A stretch of DNA of 64,000 nt from Pseudoalteromonas sp. N1230-9 (GCF_032716425.1 NZ_CP090419.1:1862001-1926000); one strand, 5' to 3'; counted from the first letter of the stretch, positions 42,027-51,723 are shown. Made by a program: numbers and translations. The notes: generated by a model from the sequence alone, not told the origin.

Positions 42027-43097
42027 TTATTTAACAGCCTTTTCAAACGGAACACGCAGATTTACCTTTAATCCACTTGGCGTATTGTCAGAGAGTACAA
42101 ACGAATAATTGTTCTCATAAAGTGTTTTTAGTCGGTCTTTGGTATTTGCTATGCCAACGCCTTGAGAATTAACCAGTTGGCCATTTATCAGCTCGGTACC
42201 AGGACCATTATCGCCTACTTCCAATAATAGTTCATTTGCGAAAACTTGTGCTTTTATATCAATCACACCACCTTCATTTAGTTGTGCAATAGCATACTTA
42301 ATGGCATTTTCGATGATCGGTTGCAGTATTAAACTTGGCACTAGCGCTTCTTTTGCTTGCTCACTCACTTCAACATTTACCTGCAAACGTTCATCAAAAC
42401 GTACTCTTTCAATTTCTAAGTACAACATTAAAGCATGTAACTCCTGCTCTAATGGGACTTTTTTGATTGGATCTGTGTTTAACGTATAACGTAAAAAGTC
42501 ACTTAACTTAGAGACCATTAGATTTGCATCTTTGTTCTCTTTTACCAATATCAATGTAGAAATAGCATTAAGCGTATTAAATAAAAAATGCGGGTTTAAC
42601 TGATAACGAAGCATTTTTAGTTGAGCTTCATGGGCCATTGTTGTTGCTTTTAACGCTTTTTGTCGCTCACTTTGTAAAAGCTGGTAATACTTAATTCCAA
42701 AGTACAAACCACTCCAACACAAAATGATATAGACAGAATCTAAACCTTGTTGAAGGTAATAAAACCACTCATTTGGCCTATAACCATGGCGATATATTTC
42801 CCATAAGTTAAACTTTTGTACTACTGCCCAAAGCGTTCCCGTCAAATAAGACGCACCAAAAACAACGAGCATTAATACCCATGGTGACGCGTTCCATACT
42901 TTCCTATACATATAGCGTAAAGGTATCGTCATTAAGCATCCTGCATAAGCATTCAAAACGATAACAAACACGTATATGTCACGCATTTCAAATACTTTTG
43001 AGCCTATATAATTTACTAATGCATAGCCAATCCAGCCAGCGATCTGCAGGACCCAGAAAAAACGTTGTCGATTATCAACTAAAGATTGCCAATTCAA
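42027..43097 (-). CDS. LytS/YehU-type sensor histidine kinase
   Basis: A 356-residue membrane kinase. The N-terminal part has four hydrophobic segments (about 14-32, 42-60, 72-92 and 118-138). The cytoplasmic His_kinase domain has the phosphoacceptor H170 in LNPHFLFNTLNAIS. The ATP-binding region (about 245-350) carries LQPIIENAIKYAI, VGDNGPG and GVGIANTKDRL. It is the first gene of a two-gene operon with the LytTR regulator. The N-terminal region is not the classical 5TM-LYT sensor, so the signal cannot be named. Confidence 0.92.
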   Translation of the reverse strand: MNWQSLVDNRQRFFWVLQIAGWIGYALVNYIGSKVFEMRDIYVFVIVLNAYAGCLMTIPLRYMYRKVWNASPWVLMLVVFGASYLTGTLWAVVQKFNLWEIYRHGYRPNEWFYYLQQGLDSVYIILCWSGLYFGIKYYQLLQSERQKALKATTMAHEAQLKMLRYQLNPHFLFNTLNAISTLILVKENKDANLMVSKLSDFLRYTLNTDPIKKVPLEQELHALMLYLEIERVRFDERLQVNVEVSEQAKEALVPSLILQPIIENAIKYAIAQLNEGGVIDIKAQVFANELLLEVGDNGPGTELINGQLVNSQGVGIANTKDRLKTLYENNYSFVLSDNTPSGLKVNLRVPFEKAVK

Positions 43098-43203
43098 AAT
43101 AACGAGTTACCTTATATACTTATTTTTATTATACCGATAGTCACGAGAATAAAGCACTGCCGCCTATCTTGATTTTTTATAGCCTTACCGCATTCTTCAG
43201 GCA

Positions 43204-43238
43204 TTAAAAAAGCGAAGACTACTACAGCCTTCGCTTTA
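43204..43238 (-). terminator. Terminator of the SulP transporter gene
   Basis: AAAGCGAAG (43209-43217) pairs with CTTCGCTTT (43229-43237) over an 11-base loop. On the minus strand a T-rich tract follows. It lies 15 bases beyond the SulP gene stop. Confidence 0.85.
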
Positions 43239-43252
43239 TCATTGCTTTATTT

Positions 43253-44809
43253 TTAAGCTAATTTATCTGAAGCCACTTTATAATTTGGATCTTCAATCAC
43301 ATTAACTTCAACAATATCACGTGCTTTATGAAGGAGTTGAATGCAATCAGGACTCAAATGACGTAAGTGTAATTGCTTACCTGCTTTCTTATATTTATCC
43401 GCTAGGCTATCTATGGCTTCAATTGCACTATGGTCAGCAACACGGCTGTGCTTAAATTCAATGATCACATCTTGAGGATCATTTTTAACATCAAATAATT
43501 CAGCAAAGTTTTTCACTGAGCCAAAGAACAATGGGCCATGCAGTTCATATACTTTTGAACCTTGTTCGTCTATGTAATTACTTGTGTAAATGTGCTTCGC
43601 ATGCTGCCAAGCAAATACCAGTGCAGATACAATAACACCCACACAAACCGCTATTGCTAAGTCGGTTGCAACGGTTACACCTGAGACTAATACAATCACA
43701 AACGCATCTGACTTAGGTACTCGCTTCATCATTTTGAAACTTGCCCACTCAAATGTGCCTAAAACAACCATAAACATAACACCAACTAGCGCTGCTAATG
43801 GGATCATCTCGATTAAACTTGCTGCAAACACGATAAAAACAAGAAGCAATAAAGCTGCACTAATGCCAGATAAACGTGAACGACCACCCGAGTTTATATT
43901 GATCATTGATTGACCAATCATGGCACAACCACCCATTGCACCAAAAAAACCACAGGTTACATTGGCAGCACCTTGACCTATACACTCTTTATTACTGTGG
44001 CCGCGAGTTTCTGTGATCTCATCAATTAAAGTGAGTGTTAATAATGATTCAATTAAGCCAATTGCCGCTAGGACTAATGCGTAAGGGAAAATAATTTTAA
44101 GCGTTTCTAAATTGAAAGGCACCATAGGAATATGAAATTCAGGTAAGCCACCTGCAATAGTCGCTTGCTCGTTACCTGTCATGCCTTTTAGAAAATCAAG
44201 TACCGTGCGCGCTTCTAAATCCAGACCAATGACTAAACCTGTCACGGTCACAATCGCAACAAGCGAAGATGGTACTGCTGTTGTGAGCTTTGGCAAAAAA
44301 TGAATAATAGCCATAGTTAATGCAACTAAACCAAGCATAATATAAAGTGCTTGACCTTCCATCCACTGCTGACCGCCCATGCCATCCGGTACTTTAAACT
44401 GCCCTAACTGCGCTAAGAAAATAACGATTGCCAAACCGTTTACAAATCCCAACATCACTGGATGTGGCACCATGCGGATAAATTTACCGAGCTTAAAAAC
44501 ACCCGCTAAGATCTGCAATATCCCCATTAATAGTACAGTGGCAAATAAATATTCTACACCATGATCTAATACTAAACTTACCATCACAACTGCCAGTGCG
44601 CCTGTAGCACCTGAAATCATGCCTGGACGACCACCGAAAATAGCCGTTATTAAGCCAACAATAAATGCAGCATATAAACCGACTAATGGTTCAACGTTAG
44701 CAACGAAAGCAAATGCAACTGCTTCTGGTACTAATGCTAACGCTACAGTCAGGCCTGATAAAATATCGTTTTTAGCAGAGCTGGGGGCTTTGCTGAGTAA
44801 GTTAAACAT
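43253..44809 (-). CDS. SulP family inorganic anion transporter with STAS domain
   Basis: A 518-residue inner-membrane transporter. It has about 12-14 hydrophobic segments, beginning [19 protein letters not shown] (a SulP signature) and including [25 protein letters not shown]-terminal cytoplasmic STAS domain spans about 420-505 ([20 protein letters not shown], then [20 protein letters not shown]). The family carries sulfate, bicarbonate or dicarboxylates. The short sequence and marine context make a bicarbonate (BicA-like) or sulfate role possible, but the substrate cannot be read. It is monocistronic, with terminators on both sides. Confidence 0.92.
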   Translation of the reverse strand: MFNLLSKAPSSAKNDILSGLTVALALVPEAVAFAFVANVEPLVGLYAAFIVGLITAIFGGRPGMISGATGALAVVMVSLVLDHGVEYLFATVLLMGILQILAGVFKLGKFIRMVPHPVMLGFVNGLAIVIFLAQLGQFKVPDGMGGQQWMEGQALYIMLGLVALTMAIIHFLPKLTTAVPSSLVAIVTVTGLVIGLDLEARTVLDFLKGMTGNEQATIAGGLPEFHIPMVPFNLETLKIIFPYALVLAAIGLIESLLTLTLIDEITETRGHSNKECIGQGAANVTCGFFGAMGGCAMIGQSMININSGGRSRLSGISAALLLLVFIVFAASLIEMIPLAALVGVMFMVVLGTFEWASFKMMKRVPKSDAFVIVLVSGVTVATDLAIAVCVGVIVSALVFAWQHAKHIYTSNYIDEQGSKVYELHGPLFFGSVKNFAELFDVKNDPQDVIIEFKHSRVADHSAIEAIDSLADKYKKAGKQLHLRHLSPDCIQLLHKARDIVEVNVIEDPNYKVASDKLA

Positions 44810-44891
44810 TAAGATCCTCTTTCTTATGAATGCATTTTGGCAAGGCGCAGAATTCTAGCAAAAACTCGATACGTTAACAATTATTAACAAC

Positions 44892-44926
44892 AAAACGGCT
44901 AGCACCATAAAATGCTAGCCGTTTTT
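44892..44926 (-). terminator. Terminator of the Lrp-type regulator gene
   Basis: AAAACGGCTAGCA (44892-44904) pairs perfectly over 13 bp with 44913-44925, loop of eight. T tracts occur in both directions. It lies between the Lrp-type gene and the SulP start, both on the minus strand. Confidence 0.9.
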
Positions 44927-44957
44927 TGAAAAAGACTAAGTGTAGTAAATAAAAGAA

Positions 44958-45416
44958 TTAAAGTGGTAACGACGTACTACGTTTAACACACGTCATTGTA
45001 ACATTCGAATGTACTTCTTGAACGAACTCTAGATTCAAAAGGTTGTCACGAACAAACTGCTCATAACCTTCTATTCCTTTTGAAATGATACGCAACATAA
45101 AGTCCATTGTCCCCGCCATACTATAACATTCAGTGACTTCATCATAACTCATGATCAAACGTTCAAATTCAGCAAGATTTGTTCTGCCGTGGTTAGACAA
45201 GCGAACGTGGGCGTAAACCAACATATCAAAGCCAAGCTTTTTTTCGTCGAGCAAAGCAACTTTACCTTTGATATAGCCATCCTGCTCAAGCTTCGCGATA
45301 CGACGCCAACATGGAGATTGAGATAAACCAACTTTATCGGCAATTTCTGCCGTTGATAAGCTAGCATCTTGCTGTAACAATGCCAAAATTTGGCGATCTA
45401 CTTGGTTTAGAGACAT
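44958..45416 (-). CDS. Lrp/AsnC family transcriptional regulator
   Basis: A 152-residue regulator. The N-terminal helix-turn-helix (about 4-55) is MSLNQVDRQILALLQQDASLSTAEIADKVGLSQSPCWRRIAKLEQDG. The C-terminal RAM effector-binding domain (about 66-145) includes VTECYSMAGTMDFMLRI. It is not Lrp itself (the N-terminal tail is short). It belongs with amino-acid-responsive local regulators. No divergent target gene is adjacent. A small inverted repeat, ACTGATTT/AAATCAGT at 45457-45474, about 40 bases upstream of its start, may be an autoregulatory site. Confidence 0.92.
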   Translation of the reverse strand: MSLNQVDRQILALLQQDASLSTAEIADKVGLSQSPCWRRIAKLEQDGYIKGKVALLDEKKLGFDMLVYAHVRLSNHGRTNLAEFERLIMSYDEVTECYSMAGTMDFMLRIISKGIEGYEQFVRDNLLNLEFVQEVHSNVTMTCVKRSTSLPL

Positions 45417-45512
45417 TTTATTTCTTTTTCTTTAAAGTTATTGGTTAAATTATACTACTGATTTAAAAATCAGTCTGCTCATTTTCAATTATTTATGCAA
45501 AAAAATGCAATT

Positions 45513-46154
45513 TTAGCCATAGCGTCCACTAATAAATGGGTTTGTTTTTCGTTCATGGCCTACGGTCGTATTCGGACCGTGCCCCGGAAGAATTTTAACG
45601 TCATCTGCTAGACTCAAAATTTCAGACTTAATAGATGCAATAAGTTGCGCACTGTCCCCTTTAGGAAAATCTGTACGCCCTACTGAGCCTTGAAAAATTA
45701 CATCACCAACGAAAACTTGCTCTGATGCATCATGGTAAAAAACAACATGCCCAGGAGTATGCCCAGGGCAGTGGCGAACTGATAAACAAGTCTCTCCAAC
45801 ATAGATTGTGTCACCATGAGCTAACCATGCATCTGGATAAAATGGCGTAATCGGCGCAAAACCAAACATTTTCGCTTGCATTGGTAACGAATCAAACCAA
45901 AACTTATCATCAAGATGTGGCCCAATGATTTTTACACCAAATTTATCAGCTAGTTGTTTCGCTGCACCAACGTGATCAAGGTGACCATGGGTTAAAAAGA
46001 TAGACTCAAGTTCACACCCTAATGTAGAGAGCTCTGCGCTTAGTTTATCGGCGTCCCCGCCAGGGTCTATCAATGCCGCTTTATTGGTATTTGTACAAAC
46101 AACAATACGACAATTTTGTGCAAAGCCTGTTACTGGAACTGTAACAACATTCAT
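45513..46154 (-). CDS. MBL-fold hydrolase, YcbL/glyoxalase II-like
   Basis: A 213-residue metallo-beta-lactamase-fold protein. The metal motif is THGHLDHVGAAK, with further ligands in CPGHTPGHVVFYH, VGDVIFQGSVGRTDFP and LPGHGPNTTVGHERK. It aligns along its whole length with E. coli YcbL (215 residues), a type II glyoxalase-like enzyme acting on S-D-lactoylglutathione. It lacks the C-terminal glutathione-binding domain of GloB. ATG 46154 is chosen because GGAG lies seven bases upstream; the frame's earlier start at 46181 would overlap the M14 peptidase gene. It is probably co-transcribed with that gene. Confidence 0.9.
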   Translation of the reverse strand: MNVVTVPVTGFAQNCRIVVCTNTNKAALIDPGGDADKLSAELSTLGCELESIFLTHGHLDHVGAAKQLADKFGVKIIGPHLDDKFWFDSLPMQAKMFGFAPITPFYPDAWLAHGDTIYVGETCLSVRHCPGHTPGHVVFYHDASEQVFVGDVIFQGSVGRTDFPKGDSAQLIASIKSEILSLADDVKILPGHGPNTTVGHERKTNPFISGRYG

Positions 46155-46155
46155 T

Positions 46156-47952
46156 TTATTGCTCCATTGAAGGTTGTTCAAAAGCCATTAAAATTGGATA
46201 CTGCAAATAAGCCTGATCATAAAATGGTGATCGCTTGTATAGCCAATTAAGTCGTGCTTCTGGGTCTTTAGCAAAGGCTTTATCTTCACGGACCTTTTGA
46301 TCAAACTCTAGCGCAAGCTCTGGTTGCTCTTGTAACATTTGCTTTGCGTAAGGTATCAAAGCATAGTTTTCCATATACTCAGTGCGCTGAAAAATAGTAT
46401 TGAACTCTCCCCATGCAAAGAATGAATCAGGTGCTTCAGGGTGCAGTAAATGAGTTGCTAACTCTGAGTATGGCTGATTTGTTGATACCTTATACCAGCC
46501 AGCTACATCAACATCATTGATACTCTTGTAATCGAAGCTTGCTTCAACTCGAAAACGTCCTTCAAAAGGCACGTTAGCAAAAGTATAGTCTTTTACCGAA
46601 GCCTGTGTTAACGATTTAGGCCCAGTGTCGTTAACACGCAATACTTCGACACCATGTAGTTTTAATTTACTAATAATTGCACTATAAGCTGGCGGAATAT
46701 AAAAGGCGCTAGGCACATTAACTGTTTTTTTAACGATTTTTTGCCAGTAAATAGGCAATGCATCATAACTTTCTTCTTCACCAAGATAAGCTACTTCCGC
46801 TTGCCCTGATAATTCACTTTTACTACGCGTATATTTAATTCCTTTAAATACCAGTGTATCTAGTTCTGTAGCATAGCTGCGCTCAACCACCAGTTGCGTA
46901 GGTTTAAATTCACGTTCTTTTTTAACCGCAGCTTGTAACGCTTGATTATTTTTTGCGAGTGCATCAATTGCACCATCTAAAAACACATAAGTGCCAAGTA
47001 CACGCTGTTTATAAGGCTTCAAAGAGTGATTCTCAACTAAAATACTCGGTAAAGAGCGTAAATCACCCCAGCCGTTTGAATAACGGGGGGTTGCGACCCA
47101 ACCGGCTAATCCCTTTTTAAAGTCACGTTTATCCATAACAAAAACTAACGGACCAGGGATATGCCCCATTTTTGTCAATTTAGCATCGATAATTGGTTTG
47201 AACATTGTATCAAGTGCTTCTGAAACACTGGGTGATTCACTTGAAAAAACAGGATTATAGCCATACGTTACATCATACTGATAATCAGCGCCGTCAGTGA
47301 CATGCACATCGACATAGAGATCGGGTTTGAACGTATTAATAACCTTCAAGACACCTCGCACTTCTGGGGTATCTAACTTAGTGTAATCTCGATTAAGGTT
47401 TAAATTTAAACCATTGGTTCTAAAGCCCATTTCAACGGGGCCACGCTGATTTATACGATTGAATTGGCTACTTCTTTCATGTCCATCAACATTTAAAATA
47501 GGAATGAAGAGTATATTCACTTTACTCAAGATATCACGGCGCTTGCCTGTTGCAATGTCACGCAGCAGCATAAACATGGCGTCTTTGCCATCAATCTCAC
47601 CACTGTGTATACCTGCTTGAATAAAAATTGTTGGCTTAGCATCAGACGTTAACTGCGCTGCATCGAACAAACCTTGCTCATTCGCCACTAACATTTTTAT
47701 CTTACGCCCTGCACTGCTTGTTGCTATTGTTTGTACTTTAAACTGTGTGGGGTTGGCAGCCACAAGTCTATCAACAAATGCCATGGTATCTTCATAATTT
47801 GGCGAACGCATACCGCCACTTAATTCAAAATCTGTAGTTAATGGACCTTTTTCTTGCATCAAAGTCACACTTTCACCTTGCCAAGGTTTTAAGGGTGGTA
47901 AGTGACTGTCCATGGTCACAGCAGCAGATAAAAACATTAAGCTAGCAAACAT
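46156..47952 (-). CDS. Secreted M14 family zinc carboxypeptidase
   Basis: A 598-residue exported peptidase. A short signal-like hydrophobic start (MFASLMFLSAAVTM) is followed by the M14 catalytic domain. Zinc ligands H116 and E119 are in IQAGIHSGEIDG, the third histidine is in DLYVDVHVTDGADYQYD, and the catalytic glutamate region is probably SILVENHSLKPYKQR. A C-terminal non-catalytic part (about 380-598) has no domain I recognise. It likely trims peptides in the periplasm or outside. The YcbL-like gene starts one base after its stop, so the two form an operon. Confidence 0.85.
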   Translation of the reverse strand: MFASLMFLSAAVTMDSHLPPLKPWQGESVTLMQEKGPLTTDFELSGGMRSPNYEDTMAFVDRLVAANPTQFKVQTIATSSAGRKIKMLVANEQGLFDAAQLTSDAKPTIFIQAGIHSGEIDGKDAMFMLLRDIATGKRRDILSKVNILFIPILNVDGHERSSQFNRINQRGPVEMGFRTNGLNLNLNRDYTKLDTPEVRGVLKVINTFKPDLYVDVHVTDGADYQYDVTYGYNPVFSSESPSVSEALDTMFKPIIDAKLTKMGHIPGPLVFVMDKRDFKKGLAGWVATPRYSNGWGDLRSLPSILVENHSLKPYKQRVLGTYVFLDGAIDALAKNNQALQAAVKKEREFKPTQLVVERSYATELDTLVFKGIKYTRSKSELSGQAEVAYLGEEESYDALPIYWQKIVKKTVNVPSAFYIPPAYSAIISKLKLHGVEVLRVNDTGPKSLTQASVKDYTFANVPFEGRFRVEASFDYKSINDVDVAGWYKVSTNQPYSELATHLLHPEAPDSFFAWGEFNTIFQRTEYMENYALIPYAKQMLQEQPELALEFDQKVREDKAFAKDPEARLNWLYKRSPFYDQAYLQYPILMAFEQPSMEQ

Positions 47953-48102
47953 ATTACTCTCAGGTGCGATACTTATTTAATTAGAAGAAATTATAACAAC
48001 TAATCTGAAATGATTGCGTAAACTGCGGTGATTCAACAAAAAAATGGAGCAAATGACATGCGTATATAATTATTTCGCAAAGAAATGTTTTGAGTTTGAG
48101 AT

Positions 48103-48131
48103 CAAAAAAAGGAGCACAAGGCTCCTTTTTA
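48103..48131 (-). terminator. Terminator of the infC-rpmI-rplT operon
   Basis: GGAGC (48111-48115) pairs with GCTCC (48121-48125), extended by A7 and T5 flanks; it lies 20 bases past the rplT stop on the minus strand. Confidence 0.88.
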
Positions 48132-48151
48132 AAACTTTTATGAAAAGCGAA

Positions 48152-48511
48152 TTAAGCCGCTAGGCCTTCTTTTGCTTTTTCAACAAGTGCTGCAAATGCA
48201 ACTTGGTCATAAACTGCGATATCTGCAAGGATCTTACGATCGATTTCTACAGAAGTCTTTTTAAGACCATTGATAAAACGGCTGTATGAAAGACCGTTTT
48301 GACGAGCTGCTGCATTGATACGTGCAATCCAAAGTTGACGGAAAGTACGTTTCTTAGCACGACGGTCACGGTAAGCGTATTGACCCGCTTTAGTAACTGC
48401 CTGGAAAGCTACGCGGTAAACACGTGAACGTGCTCCGTAGTAACCTTTAGCTTGCTTTAAAACTTTTTTGTGACGTGCACGTGCGATAACACCGCGTTTA
48501 ACTCTTGCCAT
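48152..48511 (-). CDS. rplT: 50S ribosomal protein L20
   Basis: A 119-residue basic protein. Recognisable stretches are [20 protein letters not shown], the [13 protein letters not shown] block and [19 protein letters not shown]20 binds 23S rRNA early in assembly and, in E. coli, also represses its own operon by binding the rpmI leader. It lies 15 bases after rpmI. Length matches the family (118). Confidence 0.98.
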   Translation of the reverse strand: MARVKRGVIARARHKKVLKQAKGYYGARSRVYRVAFQAVTKAGQYAYRDRRAKKRTFRQLWIARINAAARQNGLSYSRFINGLKKTSVEIDRKILADIAVYDQVAFAALVEKAKEGLAA

Positions 48512-48526
48512 TTCTGAAGACTCCTA

Positions 48527-48727
48527 TTAAGCGAATGGTAACATACGTGAAACTAGACCATGGTCATTCTTATGAACCATCATCTTAGGACGTAAGTGTA
48601 ATTTACGCTTAGAAGTTTTCTTAGTCAGAATGTGACGAAGATGCGCTTGTTTACGCTTGAAACCGCCAGAAGCAGTCTTTTTGAAACGCTTAGCAGCGCC
48701 TCTGTGAGTTTTTAGCTTATAAGCCAT
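48527..48727 (-). CDS. rpmI: 50S ribosomal protein L35
   Basis: A 66-residue basic protein with the L35 pattern ([23 protein letters not shown] followed by [15 protein letters not shown] and [11 protein letters not shown]). It is a component of the large subunit. It follows infC after a 212-bp leader that contains its own promoter and a long hairpin, and precedes rplT closely. Confidence 0.97.
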   Translation of the reverse strand: MAYKLKTHRGAAKRFKKTASGGFKRKQAHLRHILTKKTSKRKLHLRPKMMVHKNDHGLVSRMLPFA

Positions 48728-48868
48728 TGCAATAACTCCAAATGTATTGCTTTACGATTAGGCAAGCAGGCGAGAGGTAAATAAATAACTCTACTTTATA
48801 AGGCCAAACTTACCGCCAATGTCCGGTGAAAACTCAGTCAATATAACTGCAATTTTACTTTAAACCGG

Positions 48869-48913
48869 TTATTTCAGGTGAACAGCAAGCTGTTACTTGG
48901 AGACCTGAAATAA
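48869..48913 (-). promoter_or_regulatory. Stem-loop in the rpmI leader, candidate L20 autoregulatory site
   Basis: TTATTTCAGGT (48869-48879) pairs with ACCTGAAATAA (48903-48913) over 11 bp, with an inner AACAGC/GCTGTT stem (48881-48894). It lies in the infC-rpmI gap, where E. coli carries the L20 operator. The specific L20 contacts were not verified. Confidence 0.5.
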
Positions 48914-48924
48914 ATTCGGTGCGC

Positions 48925-48953
48925 ATTATCGCTTGTTTATTACTTTTTAGCAA
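48925..48953 (-). promoter_or_regulatory. Promoter of rpmI-rplT
   Basis: On the minus strand, TTGCTA (48948-48953), a 17-base spacer and GATAAT (48925-48930) are followed by GC-rich GCGCACC. The -35 overlaps the last codons of infC. This would transcribe rpmI-rplT independently. Confidence 0.6.
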
Positions 48954-49485
48954 TAGGGGCCATCATCATTACCATTTGACGACCTTCAACACGATTTGGG
49001 AAAGACTCAACTTGTGATACATCTTCCAAATCAGCTTTAACACGATTTAATAATTCAATACCAATTTCTTGGTGAGCCATTTCACGACCACGGAAACGAA
49101 TAGTAATTTTAGCTTTATCACCCGCTTCTAAGAACTTACGCAAGTTGCGAAGCTTAACCTGGTAGTCACCTTCATCCGTACCTGGACGGAATTTGATTTC
49201 TTTAACCTGGATCTGCTTTTGCTTTTTCTTTTGTTCTTTTAGTTCTTTGCTTTTTTCAAAGATGAACTTTCCGTAGTCCATAACCTTACATACAGGTGGC
49301 TCTGCATTAGGACTAATTTCTACAAGATCTACACCCGCATCATCTGCCATAGCTTGCGCTTCTTTTAATGACACGATGCCAGCTTGCTCGCCGTCAATGT
49401 CAATTAAACGAACTTCTTTAGCTGTAATATCTTCGTTGATACGATTTTTTTGAGCTGTTTGTTGCCCTTTCTTGCCGCCTCTAAT
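48940..49485 (-). CDS. infC: Translation initiation factor IF-3 (AUU start)
   Basis: A 181-residue factor that keeps 30S subunits free and checks start codons. The sequence from [19 protein letters not shown] through [23 protein letters not shown] and [15 protein letters not shown] to FRGREMAHQ follows E. coli IF-3 throughout. The start is an AUU codon at 49485-49483, preceded by GGAGG with an eight-base spacing. The only nearby conventional start (TTG 49500) lies in the SD itself. AUU starts make IF-3 repress its own synthesis in E. coli, so the same feedback is expected. It follows thrS after a terminator-like hairpin. Confidence 0.96.
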   Translation of the reverse strand: MRGGKKGQQTAQKNRINEDITAKEVRLIDIDGEQAGIVSLKEAQAMADDAGVDLVEISPNAEPPVCKVMDYGKFIFEKSKELKEQKKKQKQIQVKEIKFRPGTDEGDYQVKLRNLRKFLEAGDKAKITIRFRGREMAHQEIGIELLNRVKADLEDVSQVESFPNRVEGRQMVMMMAPIAKK

Positions 49486-49510
49486 GGTACGATCCTCCAA
49501 GAATATAAAA

Positions 49511-49551
49511 TAAAAAGCGTGTAGTTGGCTGTTTGTTATGCCCTACACGCT
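49511..49551 (-). terminator. Terminator/attenuator between thrS and infC
   Basis: AGCGTGTAG (49516-49524) pairs with CTACACGCT (49543-49551), with an inner GGC/GCC. On the minus strand the stem is followed by T5 (49511-49515). It falls 7 bases after the thrS stop and about 26 bases before the infC start, so it may reduce readthrough from thrS. Confidence 0.75.
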
Positions 49552-49557
49552 CATGAT

Positions 49558-51468
49558 TTATTGTCGATTTTTTATTTCGTCGCTAATTTTAGCTACAAAA
49601 TCATCAACATTAAATTTGCCTAGGTCTTCACCTGTGCGAGTGCGTACTGCCACTTCTTGTTGTTCAACTTCTTTGTCGCCAACAACAAGTAAATATGGAA
49701 TACGTTTTAACGTATGTTCACGGATTTTAAAGCCAATCTTCTCATTTCTCAAGTCAGCAGCGGCTCTAATTCCAAGTTTATTTAATTTTTGTACAATTTC
49801 TTGAACATAATCAGCTTGTTTATCTGTGATATTCATGATCACAACTTGCTTAGGAGCAAGCCATGTCGGGAACAAGCCTGCGTATTCTTCAGTTAAAATA
49901 CCAATGAAACGCTCGATTGAACCTAATATAGCACGGTGGATCATAACGGGTGTGCGACGTTCGTTGTTTTCAGCAACATAAGTTGCACCTAAACGACCCG
50001 GTAATGCAAAATCAAGCTGCACTGTACCACATTGCCATGCACGGTCTAAACAGTCATACAATGTAAATTCAATTTTAGGACCATAGAACGCACCTTCACC
50101 CGGTAGATAATCAAACTCAATGTCGTTTGCTTTTAATGCATCAGCTAGCGCAAGCTCAGCTTTATCCCACATTTCGTCTTCACCGATACGTTTTTCTGGG
50201 CGAGTAGATAGTTTTACTACAATCTTCTCAAAACCAAACGTTTCGTATGTGTCGTAAACCATTTTGATACATGCCGATACCTCATCCATGATTTGCTCTT
50301 CAGTACAGAAAATATGCGCATCATCTTGAGTAAAGCCACGTACACGCATTAAGCCGTGCAATGCACCTGATGGTTCGTTACGGTGACAGCAACCGAATTC
50401 AGCCATACGTAATGGCAGATCACGGTATGATTTTAAACCTTGGTTAAAGATTTGTACGTGACCTGGGCAGTTCATTGGTTTAATGGCATATTCACGTTTT
50501 TCAGATTCAGTTGTGAACATGGCATCTGCGTATTTATCCCAGTGACCTGATTTTTCCCATAAACCACGGTCCATCATTAATGGACCTTTCACTTCTTCGT
50601 AATCATACTCACGTAGTTTTTCACGAACAAAGTCTTCTAGTTCACGGTAAATGCTCCAGCCATCATTGTGCCAAAACACCATGCCAGGCGCTTCTTCTTG
50701 CCAGTGCCAAAGGTCAAGTGCTTTACCAATACGACGGTGATCACGTTTTTCAGCTTCTTCTAAACGTTTTAAATACGCTTTAAGTTGCTTTTTATCTGCC
50801 CATGCCGTGCCATAAATACGCTGTAGCATTTTATTTTCTGAATCACCACGCCAATATGCACCCGCCACTTTCATTATTTTGAAGTGTTGGCAGAATTTCA
50901 TATTTGGTACGTGTGGGCCACGACACATATCCACATATTCTTCGTGATGGTATAAACCTGGACGGTCATCTTTTGCGATATTCTCGTCTAAGATTTCCAT
51001 TTTATATGTTTCACCGCGTGCTTCAAAAGTATCACGCGCTTCTTGCCAGCTGACGGTCTTTTTAACCACATCGTAATTTGTTTTAGCAAGCTCAAGCATA
51101 CGCTTTTCAATTGCATCTAAATCGTCTTGGCTTAAAGAATGCTCCATATCGATATCGTAATAGAAACCGTTATCGATGGTCGGACCGATTGCCATTTTCG
51201 CTTCAGGGAAAAGTTGCTTAACTGCATGACCAATAAGGTGCGCACATGAGTGACGAATGATCTCTAAACCGTCGTCGTCTTTTGCTGTGATGATTTCTAA
51301 GCGTGCGTCATCGGTAATTAAATCACATGCATCAACACGCGAGCCATTAACACGGCCTGCAATGGTTGCCTTGGCAAGACCAGGACCGATATCACTTGCT
51401 ACATCATAGGTACTTACTGGGTTTTCGAAACTACGCTGACTACCGTCAGGGAGGGTAATAACTGGCAT
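49558..51468 (-). CDS. thrS: Threonyl-tRNA synthetase
   Basis: A 636-residue class II synthetase. An N-terminal TGS domain (about 1-62) and the editing domain follow (about 65-225; [24 protein letters not shown] and the [13 protein letters not shown] zinc-type site). The catalytic core has the [10 protein letters not shown] motif (zinc cysteine), [26 protein letters not shown] and [13 protein letters not shown] (motif 3). The C-terminal anticodon-binding domain is [14 protein letters not shown] onward. It charges tRNA-Thr and, as in E. coli, is likely to bind its own leader: two stem-loops displaying Thr anticodons lie upstream. SD AAGGA precedes ATG 51468. Confidence 0.98.
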   Translation of the reverse strand: MPVITLPDGSQRSFENPVSTYDVASDIGPGLAKATIAGRVNGSRVDACDLITDDARLEIITAKDDDGLEIIRHSCAHLIGHAVKQLFPEAKMAIGPTIDNGFYYDIDMEHSLSQDDLDAIEKRMLELAKTNYDVVKKTVSWQEARDTFEARGETYKMEILDENIAKDDRPGLYHHEEYVDMCRGPHVPNMKFCQHFKIMKVAGAYWRGDSENKMLQRIYGTAWADKKQLKAYLKRLEEAEKRDHRRIGKALDLWHWQEEAPGMVFWHNDGWSIYRELEDFVREKLREYDYEEVKGPLMMDRGLWEKSGHWDKYADAMFTTESEKREYAIKPMNCPGHVQIFNQGLKSYRDLPLRMAEFGCCHRNEPSGALHGLMRVRGFTQDDAHIFCTEEQIMDEVSACIKMVYDTYETFGFEKIVVKLSTRPEKRIGEDEMWDKAELALADALKANDIEFDYLPGEGAFYGPKIEFTLYDCLDRAWQCGTVQLDFALPGRLGATYVAENNERRTPVMIHRAILGSIERFIGILTEEYAGLFPTWLAPKQVVIMNITDKQADYVQEIVQKLNKLGIRAAADLRNEKIGFKIREHTLKRIPYLLVVGDKEVEQQEVAVRTRTGEDLGKFNVDDFVAKISDEIKNRQ

Positions 51469-51488
51469 TATAAATCCTTACTACAGTG

Positions 51489-51509
51489 GTGATGCCTACA
51501 ATGCATCAC
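51489..51509 (-). promoter_or_regulatory. thrS operator stem-loop mimicking the tRNA-Thr(UGU) anticodon arm
   Basis: On the minus strand, GUGAUGC and GCAUCAC form a perfect 7-bp stem around the 7-nt loop AUUGUAG. Read as an anticodon loop this gives U33, UGU at 34-36 and A37, a threonine anticodon. It ends 21 bases before the thrS ATG, the position of operator domain 2 in E. coli thrS, just upstream of the SD. Confidence 0.75.
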
Positions 51510-51542
51510 ATGTATTTTTTTAAAAATTAATTTGTAAACTCT

Positions 51543-51568
51543 GCAACGCTTTTACGAATAAGCATTGC
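51543..51568 (-). promoter_or_regulatory. Second thrS operator stem-loop with CGU anticodon-like loop
   Basis: On the minus strand, GCAAUGCU pairs with AGCGUUGC (8 bp, one G-U). The loop UAUUCGUAAA contains UUCGUAA, equal to U33-CGU-A37, another threonine anticodon. It lies 75-100 bases before thrS, matching operator domain 4 of E. coli. An AU-rich single-stranded stretch separates the two stem-loops. Confidence 0.68.
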
Positions 51569-51723
51569 CATTTAGTGCCTATTTAGGCTCATATTCACTG
51601 AGTCTTCGCAAACATGAACAACCATTGTCGCCGCTAGTGAATTCAAATACAAGTAGTTAGAAGACTAAATTGACAATTACTTATCCCATTTCATACTTAG
51701 TGAAGATAACTTTTTGGGTAAAT

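Noticed and set aside
48915..48942. GGTGCGCATTA-type sequence resembling one arm of a dif site
   Set aside because: Only the XerC-like arm matches; the other arm does not. The sequence is explained by the rpmI promoter and its discriminator.
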